DNA of 64,000 bases from positions 1 to 64,000 of the forward strand of contig JAIXWW010000005.1 in NCBI GenBank assembly GCA_027491085.1, given 5' to 3'. This DNA is from Bacteroidota bacterium (GTDB lineage: Bacteria; Bacteroidota; Bacteroidia; UKL13-3). How positions within the stretch are numbered: position 1 is the stretch's first letter; every line of letters begins with the position of its first letter. The position numbers and the translations under genes are program-made. Of this stretch, positions 34,025 through 43,389 are shown in pieces. The notes below the pieces were generated by a model. It did no database searches. It was not told the DNA's origin and worked only from the letters and a program-made list of their open reading frames with translations.

Positions 34025-35344
34025 ATGGATTTTTTTAGCAATAACAGCCGACAGGAACAAGTTAGTAATGTGCTCGAAAAATACAATTTGTATTTTAGAA
34101 ATTTAAGTAAAAAAGGAAAACTCAAGTTTGTAAAACGAGTTCTAAGTTTTGAAAAAGAAATGGCTGTTATTGGTAAAGGAATAACTATTACTGATGATAT
34201 GCGTTTGATTTTGTATTCATACATAACTCAACTAACTTTTGGTTTAAAAGATTATTTTCTGTCTGGTTATGATTATATCAATGTTTATCCTGACTCCTTT
34301 TCATTGAAAAACAATGATGAATTTAGCGATGGTGTAACGTATAACAACAAAATAATTGGTATTTCATGGAAAAAATTCAGTGAAGGACATTTGTTTGTAG
34401 CCGATGGTGAAAATTTATTCTTTTATCAATTGGGAATGGCGTTGGTTCAAACGGTAAAAAACGGAGCTTCATTTGATCAGCATTTTGGTAGTTATTTAGA
34501 TAATTGGTTTGATATTTTTAGTAAAGAATATAAAGGAAAATCCAATGTGTTAAATATTATTGGCAATGTAAATGAGGTAGATTATGTATTTGCTAAATTG
34601 GTAGAAATATTCTTTGAAAAACCAATGTTATTCCAAGAAGAAATGCCAAATGCTTATGCTCATTTTTGTTTGTTATTGAATCAAAATCCTTTACAAATAG
34701 ATAATGATTACAGGTATAAATCGTTTTTTTTTAACACCGAAAATTTAATTTATAAATTACCCGACAAAGTAAAAAAAACTTACCGATACAACAGCAGTCA
34801 TTGGAGTTATTATTTACCAATATTTACGGCCATCATTCTATTCATATTTCGATTCCATGTAATGGAACATATAGTTATTAATTGGACTGAAATAATTTCA
34901 ATTGTTTTGGTAGTGAGTATTTTTACAAGTTTAATTCTGTACAAAAAAATTCAAGAAAAATCCATTTATTTTAACTTATTAGAGTTTTGGATTATTAATC
35001 TATTAGGGTTTGTTCCAATATGTTTTTTATTAATAGTAACTGCTGGATTATGGATAAATTTTAACCCACAAGCATCCATTCATGAAATTGAAAATATTGA
35101 CATAAATGAAATTAGAGTTAGGAGGAAAGGTATACAAATAGAGTCGTTTACTTTTTACTTCCAAGACAATTTTTTATACGATTACCCAATGGCAAGAACA
35201 ATTGATATTGAAGAAAATAAAATGTTTCAAAACGTTCAATTTCAATTGCCTGCACAAATGAAATTAACAATCTGCAAAGGAATTGCAGGATTTGATATTA
35301 TTAAAAATAAAGAAGTGCTTACAAATGAACATACAAGATATTAA
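34025..35344 (+). CDS. MtfA-like protein with degraded zinc motif and added membrane domain
   Basis: A 439-residue protein. Residues 1-230 follow the MtfA (YeeI) peptidase layout: an N-terminal helical region (FRNLSKKGKLKFVKRVLSFE), then YINVYPDSFSL, GISWKKFSEG and the place where MtfA has the zinc motif HEFAH. Here that position reads YQLGM (134-138), so both His and the Glu are gone. Residues about 265-350 contain two to three membrane helices absent from MtfA, followed by an 85-residue beta-rich tail. I infer a non-catalytic, membrane-anchored relative. Its last 20 nt overlap the start of the sigma-54 activator. Confidence 0.7.
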   Translation: MDFFSNNSRQEQVSNVLEKYNLYFRNLSKKGKLKFVKRVLSFEKEMAVIGKGITITDDMRLILYSYITQLTFGLKDYFLSGYDYINVYPDSFSLKNNDEFSDGVTYNNKIIGISWKKFSEGHLFVADGENLFFYQLGMALVQTVKNGASFDQHFGSYLDNWFDIFSKEYKGKSNVLNIIGNVNEVDYVFAKLVEIFFEKPMLFQEEMPNAYAHFCLLLNQNPLQIDNDYRYKSFFFNTENLIYKLPDKVKKTYRYNSSHWSYYLPIFTAIILFIFRFHVMEHIVINWTEIISIVLVVSIFTSLILYKKIQEKSIYFNLLEFWIINLLGFVPICFLLIVTAGLWINFNPQASIHEIENIDINEIRVRRKGIQIESFTFYFQDNFLYDYPMARTIDIEENKMFQNVQFQLPAQMKLTICKGIAGFDIIKNKEVLTNEHTRY

Positions 35345-36587
35345 ACAAAGATTTGAAATAATTGGTAATTCACCTTTACTAAATTATGCCTTACAAACGG
35401 CTACTAAGGTAGCTCCAACCGATATTACTGTTTTAATTAATGGCGAAAGTGGCGTAGGAAAAGAAGCATTTTCAAAGGTTATTCATGCTTTGAGTGCTCG
35501 CAAACATGGCCCATTTATAGCAGTTAACTGTGGTGCAATTCCCGAAGGAACCATTGATTCAGAATTATTCGGACACGAAAAAGGTTCGTTTACAGGCGCA
35601 GTTGATACAAGAAAAGGCTATTTTGAAACGGTAAGTGGTGGAACCATTTTTTTAGATGAAGTAGGCGAATTACCATTAGAAACACAATCTAGATTATTGC
35701 GTATTTTAGAAAGTGGTGAGTTTTTAAAAGTTGGTTCTTCCAAAACACAAAAAACCGATGTACGTGTAATTGCAGCCACTAATCGCGATTTATTAGATTA
35801 TTCTGCTCAAGGCAAATTTAGAGAAGATTTATATTATCGTTTGTCAACAGTTCCCATTCGTGTACCGCCATTGCGCGAGCGTAAAGAAGATATCAATTTA
35901 TTGTTCCGTAAATTCAGTGCCGATTTTGCTGAAAAATACAAATCGAAACCTGTAATGTTGGATGCCGAAGCTCAAAATATGTTAGCTGCCTTTCGTTGGC
36001 CAGGCAATATTCGCCAACTAAAAAATGTGGCTGAACAATTATCAGTTTTGGATGAAGATAAAAATGTAAATGCTTACGAATTAGCTCAAGTTTTACCTCC
36101 TGAAAGACCAGGTTTACCAGCACTAATGGTTAATCCAGCCGATGCAAATCAAATGAGTGAGCGTGATATTTTTTACAAAGTATTATTTGAACTTAGAAAA
36201 GACTTAAGCGATTTAAAAGGTGTGGTTTTTGAAATGATGCAAAATGGAAAAACCTCCATGAGTGCAGACGATTTTAGCATTAAACCAAATGAAAATATGA
36301 ATAATATTTTTAACCCTGGAATGTATCAAAATATGAGTAATCAAATGAATCCTTCTAATATGATAAATAATAATTTATCTGGATTTACAATGCCCAATAA
36401 CATTATTGATATCCCTATTATTCATAATCCAGAACCTGAAAATCTTTCCATTGAACAAAAAGAAATTGAATTGATAAAAAAAGCCCTTGATAAATACCGC
36501 GGACGCAGAAAAAAAGCTGCTAACGAATTAGGTATTTCTGAGCGTACTTTGTACAGAAAAATCAAACAATACGATTTGGAAGATTAA
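35325..36587 (+). CDS. Sigma-54-dependent transcriptional activator without sensor domain
   Basis: A bacterial enhancer-binding protein of 420 residues starting at 35325 inside the end of the preceding gene (the upstream in-frame ATG at 35283 adds 14 codons that overlap the neighbour). The AAA+ domain begins at once: Walker A GESGVGKE (40-47), the sigma-54 contact loop GSFTGA (87-92), Walker B GGTIFLDEVGEL and RWPGNIRQLKN. A Met/Asn-rich linker (about 315-365) leads to a Fis-type HTH (KKAANELGISERTLYRKIKQY). There is no receiver, GAF or PAS domain, so control must come from elsewhere, possibly the overlapping MtfA-like protein. Confidence 0.93.
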   Translation: MNIQDIKQRFEIIGNSPLLNYALQTATKVAPTDITVLINGESGVGKEAFSKVIHALSARKHGPFIAVNCGAIPEGTIDSELFGHEKGSFTGAVDTRKGYFETVSGGTIFLDEVGELPLETQSRLLRILESGEFLKVGSSKTQKTDVRVIAATNRDLLDYSAQGKFREDLYYRLSTVPIRVPPLRERKEDINLLFRKFSADFAEKYKSKPVMLDAEAQNMLAAFRWPGNIRQLKNVAEQLSVLDEDKNVNAYELAQVLPPERPGLPALMVNPADANQMSERDIFYKVLFELRKDLSDLKGVVFEMMQNGKTSMSADDFSIKPNENMNNIFNPGMYQNMSNQMNPSNMINNNLSGFTMPNNIIDIPIIHNPEPENLSIEQKEIELIKKALDKYRGRRKKAANELGISERTLYRKIKQYDLED

Positions 36588-36590
36588 GTT

Positions 36591-36606
36591 TGGCACAATA
36601 ATTTCA
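36591..36606 (+). promoter_or_regulatory. Candidate sigma-54 (-24/-12) promoter
   Basis: TGGCAC-AATAA-TTTCA matches the sigma-54 consensus TGGCAC-N5-TTGCW except for one T in place of G at -12. It sits 3 nt after the activator stop and about 25 nt before the LPP20-like gene. Confidence 0.4.
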
Positions 36607-36630
36607 TACATCAATAAAAAAATAAATACC

Positions 36631-37176
36631 ATGAAAAAATTAGGTTTTGTAGTTGCCGTTGCATTATTAATATTTAGCAGTTGTAGCTCCATGAAGGGTT
36701 TAACCAAAGTAAAAGAGCCATTTAGTGGAAGCAGTTACGAAGGCAACAGACGTTTTTTTAGAGCTACTGGAAGTGGCGAAAGCCGCGATGCTGAAACTGC
36801 AAAAAGTAAAGCATTGTTATTGGCCAAACAAAGATTAGCCTCATTTGTACAAACGCAAGTAAACCAAGTAGCTGAAAACTACAGCGCAGAGCGCCAAATT
36901 GCTGATAACTTAGGTGATTTCAACACACGTTTCCAGCAGTTGACTCGCGAAGTTTTAAGCCAAACCATAGTTGATATTGCCATTATTGGAGATAAAACTT
37001 ACACAAATGATAAAGGAAATTACATCAGCTACATAGCTTTAGAAGCAAGAAAAAAAGTAGTTTATGAAAAACTGAAAGAGATATCATTAAACCGAAAAAA
37101 TCTAACTCCTGACGATAGAAAATCCATTGCTGAAATGATTGATAAAGCTATTAAAGACGCTGATAGCGATAATTAA
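36631..37176 (+). CDS. LPP20-like lipoprotein
   Basis: A 181-residue lipoprotein with lipobox FSSC (Cys18). The body matches the LPP20/FlgP-type domain: FFRATGSGESRDAETAKSKALLLAKQRLASF, a long helix, then VVDIAIIGDKTY-like strand and YISYIALEARKKVVYEKL. This fold is found in surface lipoproteins and in flagellar accessory proteins elsewhere; here it probably sits in the outer membrane. Its position just after the sigma-54 activator and the possible sigma-54 promoter suggests that the activator controls it. Confidence 0.8.
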   Translation: MKKLGFVVAVALLIFSSCSSMKGLTKVKEPFSGSSYEGNRRFFRATGSGESRDAETAKSKALLLAKQRLASFVQTQVNQVAENYSAERQIADNLGDFNTRFQQLTREVLSQTIVDIAIIGDKTYTNDKGNYISYIALEARKKVVYEKLKEISLNRKNLTPDDRKSIAEMIDKAIKDADSDN

Positions 37177-37237
37177 TACCTAGCTTTTTGTAAAAATATA
37201 AAATATTGCGTTCTTCGTAATTGTGTTTAAAAATACA

Positions 37238-39019
37238 ATGCAAGTTCGCAATATTTTTTTTTGGTGCCTATTGGTATCCAACTATTGTGTTTTTAGTCAA
37301 ACAAAAATTAAAGCAAGCTATTATTTTACCGATAAAAATGCTGCTAAAATAGAAACACAATTAAAACTCCCAAATCAATTTAACGATAGCATTCAGGCGC
37401 AACAAATGGCCAATCAAATTTTGCTGTTTTGTATCCAAAAATCGTATGTTTTGGCTGATGTTAATCTTAATTATGTTACAAAAGATTCAGTTCGTTTTGA
37501 GGTAAATGTTAACCAAGCCTATAAATGGTTAAAACTAAAAAATCCAATATTTGATAATAATTTATTAAGCGCAGCGGGTTTTAATACTACCAATTTAAAC
37601 AACCAAATATTTAGCCCTGACGATTATAGCCAAAAAGTAAAAAGTGCATTGAACTGGCTGCAAAATAATTCATTTCCGTTTGCTTCGTTTTCCCTCGATT
37701 CCGTAATTATTGACTCAAGTACCATTACTGCAAATATTAAGTTTAGTAAAGGCCCACAAATTATTTTTGACTCCATAAAAATAATTGGCAATGCCAAAAT
37801 TAGCCCCACCTTTTTAGCCAATTATACCAACATAAAATTTGGTAAATACTATAATGAAAATATTTTAAAACGCACTGATAGCAGGCTTTCTGAACTTCCT
37901 TACTTAACCTTAAATCAATCTTCGGTAATTTATTTTTATGGTAACAAAGCCAAGTTAATAACTTATTTAAGTAATAAAAAAGCCAGCAGCTTTGATGGTA
38001 TAATAGGGTTTGCGCCTAACAGTAGCAAATCTAATAAATTAATAATTACGGGTGATTTAAACCTGAAATTACAAAATATTTTAGGAAGCGGAAAAGCACT
38101 TGAATTAAACTACCGCAGTTTTTTAAATAACTCACAAGAACTAAAATTTAAATTCAATTATCCTTACATTTTTAATAGTAAAATAGCCCTTGATTACGCA
38201 TTAAATCTATTACTTTACGATACTTCATTTTTTGATTTACAGAACGATTTTGCATTTCAATATCGGTTAATTGGAACCAATTATTTAAAAGTATTTTATG
38301 CTACACAAAACACATCGCTCATAACAGTAGATACCAATTTTATAAAAAACAGTAAAACACTTCCCAATATCAATGATGTAAAAAAAGATTTTTATGGTAT
38401 TGGTTTGAAATTTACCAAAATAGATTATTTACCAAATCCTAATAAAGGTTATATTTTAGAGATGGATTTGGCTATTGGAACAAAATCAATTACTAAAAAT
38501 GCTACTATCAACGCCATTTTACTACAAGGGCAAAATGGCGAGAATTACAAACTTTACGATTCTATTAAACTTAATTATACACAGTACAAAGCAACCATAA
38601 AGTTTGAAAATTATTTAAAAATTAAACAAAACATAGTGTTAAAAACGGAGGTAAACGCAGCTTGGTTTCAAACTGAAAGTCTATTTTTAAACGAACTTTT
38701 TCGCATTGGTGGATTAAAAACACTTCGTGGGTTCGATGAACAAAGTATATTTGCAAATAAGTTTGCTATCACAAATGCAGAGCTAAGGTATTTATTAGGT
38801 AAAAACTCTAATGTGTTTGCCTTTTACAACCAAGCATGGTATGTAAATGAAGTTTCAAAAAATCGTATAAGCGACAATCCATTTGGTTTTGGTGCTGGTT
38901 TGGTTTTTGAAAGTGGAGCTGGATTATTTACTTTAGTTTATGCAGTTGGTAAGCAGTTTCAAAACCCTGTTGAATTTAACAGTGCCAAAATTCATTTTGG
39001 GTATATAAATTATTTTTAA
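37238..39019 (+). CDS. Omp85/BamA-like outer-membrane protein
   Basis: I start at 37238 (MQVRNIFFWCLLVSNYCVFSQ, a signal peptide); an in-frame GTG at 37223 is less likely. About 593 residues: a POTRA-like region (about 95-235, with GPQIIFDSIKIIGNAKISPTFLANYTNIKFGKYYNE) followed by a beta-barrel ending FGYINYF. The Omp85 signature RIGGLKTLRGFDEQSIFA contains the conserved LRGF of the barrel lid. It is shorter than BamA, with one or two POTRA units, so it may be a specialised TamA/TPS-like transporter. It is followed after 2 nt by the DUF4271 gene. Confidence 0.85.
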   Translation: MQVRNIFFWCLLVSNYCVFSQTKIKASYYFTDKNAAKIETQLKLPNQFNDSIQAQQMANQILLFCIQKSYVLADVNLNYVTKDSVRFEVNVNQAYKWLKLKNPIFDNNLLSAAGFNTTNLNNQIFSPDDYSQKVKSALNWLQNNSFPFASFSLDSVIIDSSTITANIKFSKGPQIIFDSIKIIGNAKISPTFLANYTNIKFGKYYNENILKRTDSRLSELPYLTLNQSSVIYFYGNKAKLITYLSNKKASSFDGIIGFAPNSSKSNKLIITGDLNLKLQNILGSGKALELNYRSFLNNSQELKFKFNYPYIFNSKIALDYALNLLLYDTSFFDLQNDFAFQYRLIGTNYLKVFYATQNTSLITVDTNFIKNSKTLPNINDVKKDFYGIGLKFTKIDYLPNPNKGYILEMDLAIGTKSITKNATINAILLQGQNGENYKLYDSIKLNYTQYKATIKFENYLKIKQNIVLKTEVNAAWFQTESLFLNELFRIGGLKTLRGFDEQSIFANKFAITNAELRYLLGKNSNVFAFYNQAWYVNEVSKNRISDNPFGFGAGLVFESGAGLFTLVYAVGKQFQNPVEFNSAKIHFGYINYF

Positions 39020-39021
39020 GA

Positions 39022-39972
39022 ATGAATAGAAATAAACTAATCTTAAGTGTTATTATTTGTTTGGCTATGATTAAGTTAATGGCACAAACCAACACTTTAA
39101 TAGATATCCGTACCGATTCATTAAGCATAACCCATTCAGATAGTATTCCAACTAAAATTGAAACATTTTCATTGTTAGATACTTTGAAAAATGAATCCAT
39201 ATTACGAAGATTTTTTCACCCTACTTTAAAACTTTCAGGAATAACCAACAGTATTAATTTAACCGAAATAAATACTGCCCGAGATTTACCTTTTCTAAAG
39301 CAAATAAAAACAGTTCCTCCAAATAGCGGCAATTGGAAAATATGGTTTATTCTTTGTTTAGTATTATACCTTGCAGTAGTTAGGCTAACCAATAGTAGAA
39401 ATTTCGAACAAGCATCTTCAGTAGTATTTGATATGATGTTTTTATCTACTATTTATAAGCTCATAGATTCAAAATTTACTTGGACTTCATTCCACTTATT
39501 TATTATTTACATATTAAGCTTTTCGCTTATATTGACTCAATTTTTCGAATACAATCAAATTTTCAATAATTATAGCTATAAGTTTTTGGTATGGATAATC
39601 TCAATAACACTTGCATTAATATACTTAGTAAAATTTGTTATTTATTTTGTTGTAGGTTATTTGCTTGACGATGTAATTTCATCCACAAAAATGATCATAA
39701 ATACAATTCAAATTTCAAATTTTCTTGGATTTATCCTTTTACTTTTTTCTGTTTTCTACATTTACACGAGCAATTTGCAGTTAACACAAACAATATTTTT
39801 CACAATGGTTGCTATATTTTTCAGTGCAATCCTTTATAGATTAGCAAGATATCTATTAAATCAAATAAGTAAAAGCTCACTACCATTTTTTTACTTATTT
39901 ATTTATCTTTGCGCCCTAGAAATTAGTCCTTGGTTAATTTTTATAAAAATTTTAAATAGCTATTTAAGTTGA
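39022..39972 (+). CDS. DUF4271 membrane protein
   Basis: A 316-residue protein with an N-terminal hydrophobic signal (about 5-21), a variable region and about six membrane helices from 108 to 310. The C-terminal segment YRLARYLLNQISKSSLPFFYLFIYLCALEISPW is the DUF4271 signature. The family occurs in Bacteroidota directly before hemD; here the stop overlaps the TTG start of hemD by four bases. Function unknown, but the gene order suggests a link to heme biosynthesis or to membrane assembly of the same pathway. Confidence 0.88.
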   Translation: MNRNKLILSVIICLAMIKLMAQTNTLIDIRTDSLSITHSDSIPTKIETFSLLDTLKNESILRRFFHPTLKLSGITNSINLTEINTARDLPFLKQIKTVPPNSGNWKIWFILCLVLYLAVVRLTNSRNFEQASSVVFDMMFLSTIYKLIDSKFTWTSFHLFIIYILSFSLILTQFFEYNQIFNNYSYKFLVWIISITLALIYLVKFVIYFVVGYLLDDVISSTKMIINTIQISNFLGFILLLFSVFYIYTSNLQLTQTIFFTMVAIFFSAILYRLARYLLNQISKSSLPFFYLFIYLCALEISPWLIFIKILNSYLS

Positions 39973-40727
39973 AAAACACCAAAGTAAAAAGTGTACTTGT
40001 ATGCCAGCCCAAGCCAGAAACGGATAAATCTCCGTATTTTGATTTGGCAAAAAAATATGGTTTAAAAATTGATTTTAGACCATTTATTGAAGTGCAACCC
40101 TTAACTCCAAAAGAGTTTCGTGCGCAAAAAATTAATATCTTAGATTATACAGCAATTATTCTAAACTCTAGAAATTCGGTTGATAATTTCTTTAGGGTTT
40201 GTGCTGAGCTAAAACAAGAAATGCCAATAGAAATGAAATATTTTTGTGTGAACGAAAGTATTGCTAACTATCTTTCAAAATATATTCAAGTAAGAAAACG
40301 CAAAATTTTTGTTGGAAAAGGTACCGAAACAGAACTATTTCCATTATTTAAAAGCCATTCAAAAGATAAATATTTATTTGCTTGTAGCGACTGGAGAAAA
40401 CAAGATATTGAGAAATTCATGAAAAAAAGTAAAATTGCTTTTAAAGAGGCTTTTTTCTACAGAATAGTTTCCTCAAATTTACAAGATTTAAGTAATGTAA
40501 ATTACGATATAATTGCTTTTTTCAGTCCAGCAGATATCCGTTCTTTATTTGAAAACTTTCCTGATTTTGCTCAAAATAAAACTATCATTGCGGCATGGGG
40601 AGCTACTACTATAAAAGCAATTAAAGATGATAAATTAACAGCCAATATTCAAGCACCAACCCCTGAAACACCTTCAATGGTTGCTGCTATTGATAAATTT
40701 ATTGTTGAAATAAATAAAGAAAAGTAA
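39969..40727 (+). CDS. hemD: Uroporphyrinogen-III synthase
   Basis: Cyclises hydroxymethylbilane to uroporphyrinogen III in tetrapyrrole synthesis. The 252 residues form two Rossmann-like halves: SVLVCQPKPETDKSPYFDLAKKYGL at the start, then KIFVGKGTETELFPLF, and the C-terminal IIAAWGATTIKAIKDDKL, which matches the only well conserved end motif of the family. The start is TTG, embedded in the stop of DUF4271 (TTGA). Other heme genes in this window are ctaA and ctaB. Confidence 0.9.
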   Translation: MKNTKVKSVLVCQPKPETDKSPYFDLAKKYGLKIDFRPFIEVQPLTPKEFRAQKINILDYTAIILNSRNSVDNFFRVCAELKQEMPIEMKYFCVNESIANYLSKYIQVRKRKIFVGKGTETELFPLFKSHSKDKYLFACSDWRKQDIEKFMKKSKIAFKEAFFYRIVSSNLQDLSNVNYDIIAFFSPADIRSLFENFPDFAQNKTIIAAWGATTIKAIKDDKLTANIQAPTPETPSMVAAIDKFIVEINKEK

Positions 40728-40753
40728 AAAAAAATATTTTTCATATTTTATAT

Positions 40754-40792
40754 AAATGCCTTATTACTAAAAAGTTTTAAGGCATTTTGTTT
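40754..40792 (+). terminator. Terminator after hemD
   Basis: AAATGCCTT pairs with AAGGCATTT (40754-40762 with 40779-40787), followed by TGTTTTT. A second imperfect palindrome (AAACCTcGTTT with AAACaAGGTTT, 40825-40856) lies before porP and may be regulatory. Confidence 0.75.
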
Positions 40793-40914
40793 TTACATAC
40801 ACTAAAAATATACATAAATCGTCCAAACCTCGTTTTAAATTGAACAAACAAGGTTTGTTTATTTGAATAATTTTATTATTATTGAAAATTGTAAAATAAA
40901 AAAAATCACCATTG

Positions 40915-41940
40915 ATGAAAATAAAATTTACTATACTATTGATAATTGTTGGGCTAATGAGTTTACAAACTTTTGCTCAACAAGATCCACAATTCACTCA
41001 ATTTATGAATAATAAATTGTTTTATAATCCTGGTTTTGCTGGTTCAAGCAAAGATAAAATATGTGTAAACGCAACATACAGAACCCAATGGGTTGGTTAT
41101 GGTGGAGGAACAGCATTTACTCCTGAAGGAACAGGTGCAAAACCTGTTGGTCAAGGTGATGCGCCTTCTACCCAAAATTTTGGTATACATGGGAATATAG
41201 GTAGAATAGGTTTAGGCTTGAATATTTGGAATGACCAATTGGGTTTTAGTAGTACATTATCACCTACATTTAGTTTATCTTATATCCAACCTTTCGATAA
41301 TGGAGCAAGTTTAGCAGGAGGTGTTGGAGTAGGTATCGTTCAAAAAGGTTTAAATGGTTCAAAATTAGTTGCAATTGACAAAGATGATCCATTAATTCCT
41401 ACAGGAGATATTACAGGAAATGCCCTTAATTTAGATTTTGGAGTTTATTATACCATGCCTCAATTAAGTATTTTCAACGATTTTTATTTTGGTGCATCAA
41501 CCTTACACATCAATAGTCCTGTAGTAAATTTGGATAAAGATGGATACAGTGGTAAAGCATATCAAGATAGACATTACTACTTAATGACTGGTGCTACTTA
41601 TCAATTAGGTACTATTGATTTAAAGCCAAATATAATGTATAAAACAGATGGTGTAAAACATAGTTTTGATTTAAACTGTTTGGCAGAATACCAACAAAAA
41701 TTAATTGGTGGAGTTTCATATAGAACTCCACAAGAATTTTCAATATTGGCAGGTTATAACTTTTTTTCAAATTCTGTAAATCCTTTACAGTTAATGTATA
41801 GCTATGATTTAATTACAAGCGATATCATTTCATACAGTTCGGGCTCGCATGAGATTAGTTTAAGGTATTGTTTTGGATTGAAATTTACACCAAAACCACC
41901 CAAAGCAATTTTCCCGATAAAAACACCAAGAAAATTATAA
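40915..41940 (+). CDS. porP: PorP/SprF-family T9SS outer-membrane protein
   Basis: Type IX secretion/gliding component. Starting at 40915 (a TTG lies one codon upstream), the protein has 341 residues with a signal peptide (KFTILLIIVGLMSLQTFAQ) and the hallmark opening QQDPQFTQFMNNKLFYNPGFAGSS, then a barrel ending in SLRYCFGLKF. PorP/SprF proteins anchor surface adhesins or T9SS cargo at the outer membrane. It sits directly upstream of gldKLMN, but its own terminator-promoter arrangement (120-nt gap with a promoter) suggests separate expression. Confidence 0.9.
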   Translation: MKIKFTILLIIVGLMSLQTFAQQDPQFTQFMNNKLFYNPGFAGSSKDKICVNATYRTQWVGYGGGTAFTPEGTGAKPVGQGDAPSTQNFGIHGNIGRIGLGLNIWNDQLGFSSTLSPTFSLSYIQPFDNGASLAGGVGVGIVQKGLNGSKLVAIDKDDPLIPTGDITGNALNLDFGVYYTMPQLSIFNDFYFGASTLHINSPVVNLDKDGYSGKAYQDRHYYLMTGATYQLGTIDLKPNIMYKTDGVKHSFDLNCLAEYQQKLIGGVSYRTPQEFSILAGYNFFSNSVNPLQLMYSYDLITSDIISYSSGSHEISLRYCFGLKFTPKPPKAIFPIKTPRKL

Positions 41941-41998
41941 TAATAAATAATTTATAACGTTTGAATAATTAACATTTAACTTAAAATTGGTTTAGAAC

Positions 41999-42028
41999 TT
42001 GTATTTTTCAATAGAAAATATATTTTTG
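41999..42028 (+). promoter_or_regulatory. Bacteroidota-type promoter for gldKLMN
   Basis: A TTG (41999-42001) lies 19 bases before TATTTTTG (42021-42028), which fits the TTG-N19-TAnnTTTG consensus. Transcription would begin about 25 nt before the gldK ATG. Confidence 0.65.
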
Positions 42029-42060
42029 CCTTTCTGATTTTAATAATTTTTGATAAAAAA

Positions 42061-43338
42061 ATGAAAAGAATAAACTTGATATTGTTAACCATTATGGCTA
42101 TTGCATTAGTAGGATGTAATTCAAATAATGGAGAACTTACTGGGGTTCCAGGACGTAGACAGTGGTTTCATCCACAACCACAAGGTACAGTTTATGTTCC
42201 AACTGGTTCAATTCACATAGGTGCTACAGAACAAGACGTTCCGATGGCAATGCTTGCTCCGAATAAACAAATTTCGGTTTCGGCTTTCTATATGGATGAA
42301 ACAGAAATTACCAATAATGAGTATCGTCAATTTGTGTATGCTGTAGTTGATTCTTTTATGAGAACCAAATTAGAGTTCACACAAGAAGTTGATGATGGTT
42401 TTGGCAATACTTACCAAGCTTTAGATTATAATAAAAAGATTGATAAAAATGCTGATATATCTGCATTACAAGATATGTATTATAATGATGCAGAGAGCTA
42501 TTACCGTCAGAAACAATTAGACGTTAGAAAGTTAGAGTATAAATACAATTATATTGACTTGAAAGCTGCTGCTGCGTTAAAACGTCAAGACGCCTACAAA
42601 CGTTCTAGAGCTGATTTCAAAAAAGAAAAAATTGTTAAAATTTACCCTGATACTTTAGTATTTATCAGAGATTTTACTTATTCATACAATGAGCCTTTAT
42701 CTCAAGTATATTTTTGGCATCCAAAATATGATGATTATCCTGCTGTAGGTATTAGTTGGCACCAAGCACGCGCATTCTGCTATTGGAGAACAAATCATTT
42801 AAATAGTTTTTACACTAATGTAGATGAACCAACAGTAACTGAATTCAGATTACCAACCGAATACGAATGGGAATATGCTGCTCGTGGAGGAAGAGATCAA
42901 AATCATTACCCTTGGGGTAACTACTATGTAAAAAATGCGAAAGGATGTTCTTTAGCGAATTATAAACCTGGAAGAGGAGAGTATGTTTCAGATGGTGGTC
43001 ATTACCCAATCAGAGTAAGTTCATATTTCCCTAACGATTTTGGTTTATATGACATGAGTGGAAATGTAGCAGAATGGACTAGTACAGCTTATGAAACAAA
43101 TACTAACTTATTCTCACATGATAATAACCCTGATTACCAATTTGAAGTAAACGAAGATGATCCAGATGTAGCAGAAACTTTAAAACGTAAAGTTATTCGT
43201 GGAGGTTCATGGAAAGACGTAGCATATTACTTACAGTGTGGTACAAGAACATATGAATACCAAGATAGCTGTAATTCTTACACCGGTTTCCGTTGTGTAA
43301 TGAGTTATATTGGAAGATCAAACAAGGACAAAAAATAA
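42061..43338 (+). CDS. gldK: T9SS ring lipoprotein GldK (PorK)
   Basis: A 425-residue lipoprotein (lipobox LVGC, Cys19) with a formylglycine-generating-enzyme/sulfatase-modifying fold: YMDETEITNNEYRQFV, FRLPTEYEWEYAARGG, YPWGN, YDMSGNVAEWTS and IRGGSWKD. In T9SS it is structural and forms the periplasmic ring with GldN. It is intact. It starts the operon gldK, gldL (51 nt), gldM (64 nt), gldN (5 nt), the classical order. Confidence 0.96.
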   Translation: MKRINLILLTIMAIALVGCNSNNGELTGVPGRRQWFHPQPQGTVYVPTGSIHIGATEQDVPMAMLAPNKQISVSAFYMDETEITNNEYRQFVYAVVDSFMRTKLEFTQEVDDGFGNTYQALDYNKKIDKNADISALQDMYYNDAESYYRQKQLDVRKLEYKYNYIDLKAAAALKRQDAYKRSRADFKKEKIVKIYPDTLVFIRDFTYSYNEPLSQVYFWHPKYDDYPAVGISWHQARAFCYWRTNHLNSFYTNVDEPTVTEFRLPTEYEWEYAARGGRDQNHYPWGNYYVKNAKGCSLANYKPGRGEYVSDGGHYPIRVSSYFPNDFGLYDMSGNVAEWTSTAYETNTNLFSHDNNPDYQFEVNEDDPDVAETLKRKVIRGGSWKDVAYYLQCGTRTYEYQDSCNSYTGFRCVMSYIGRSNKDKK

Positions 43339-43389
43339 AATCAAATAAATCTTAATAAAACAACCTTAACAAATTAAAAATTAAAAAAA

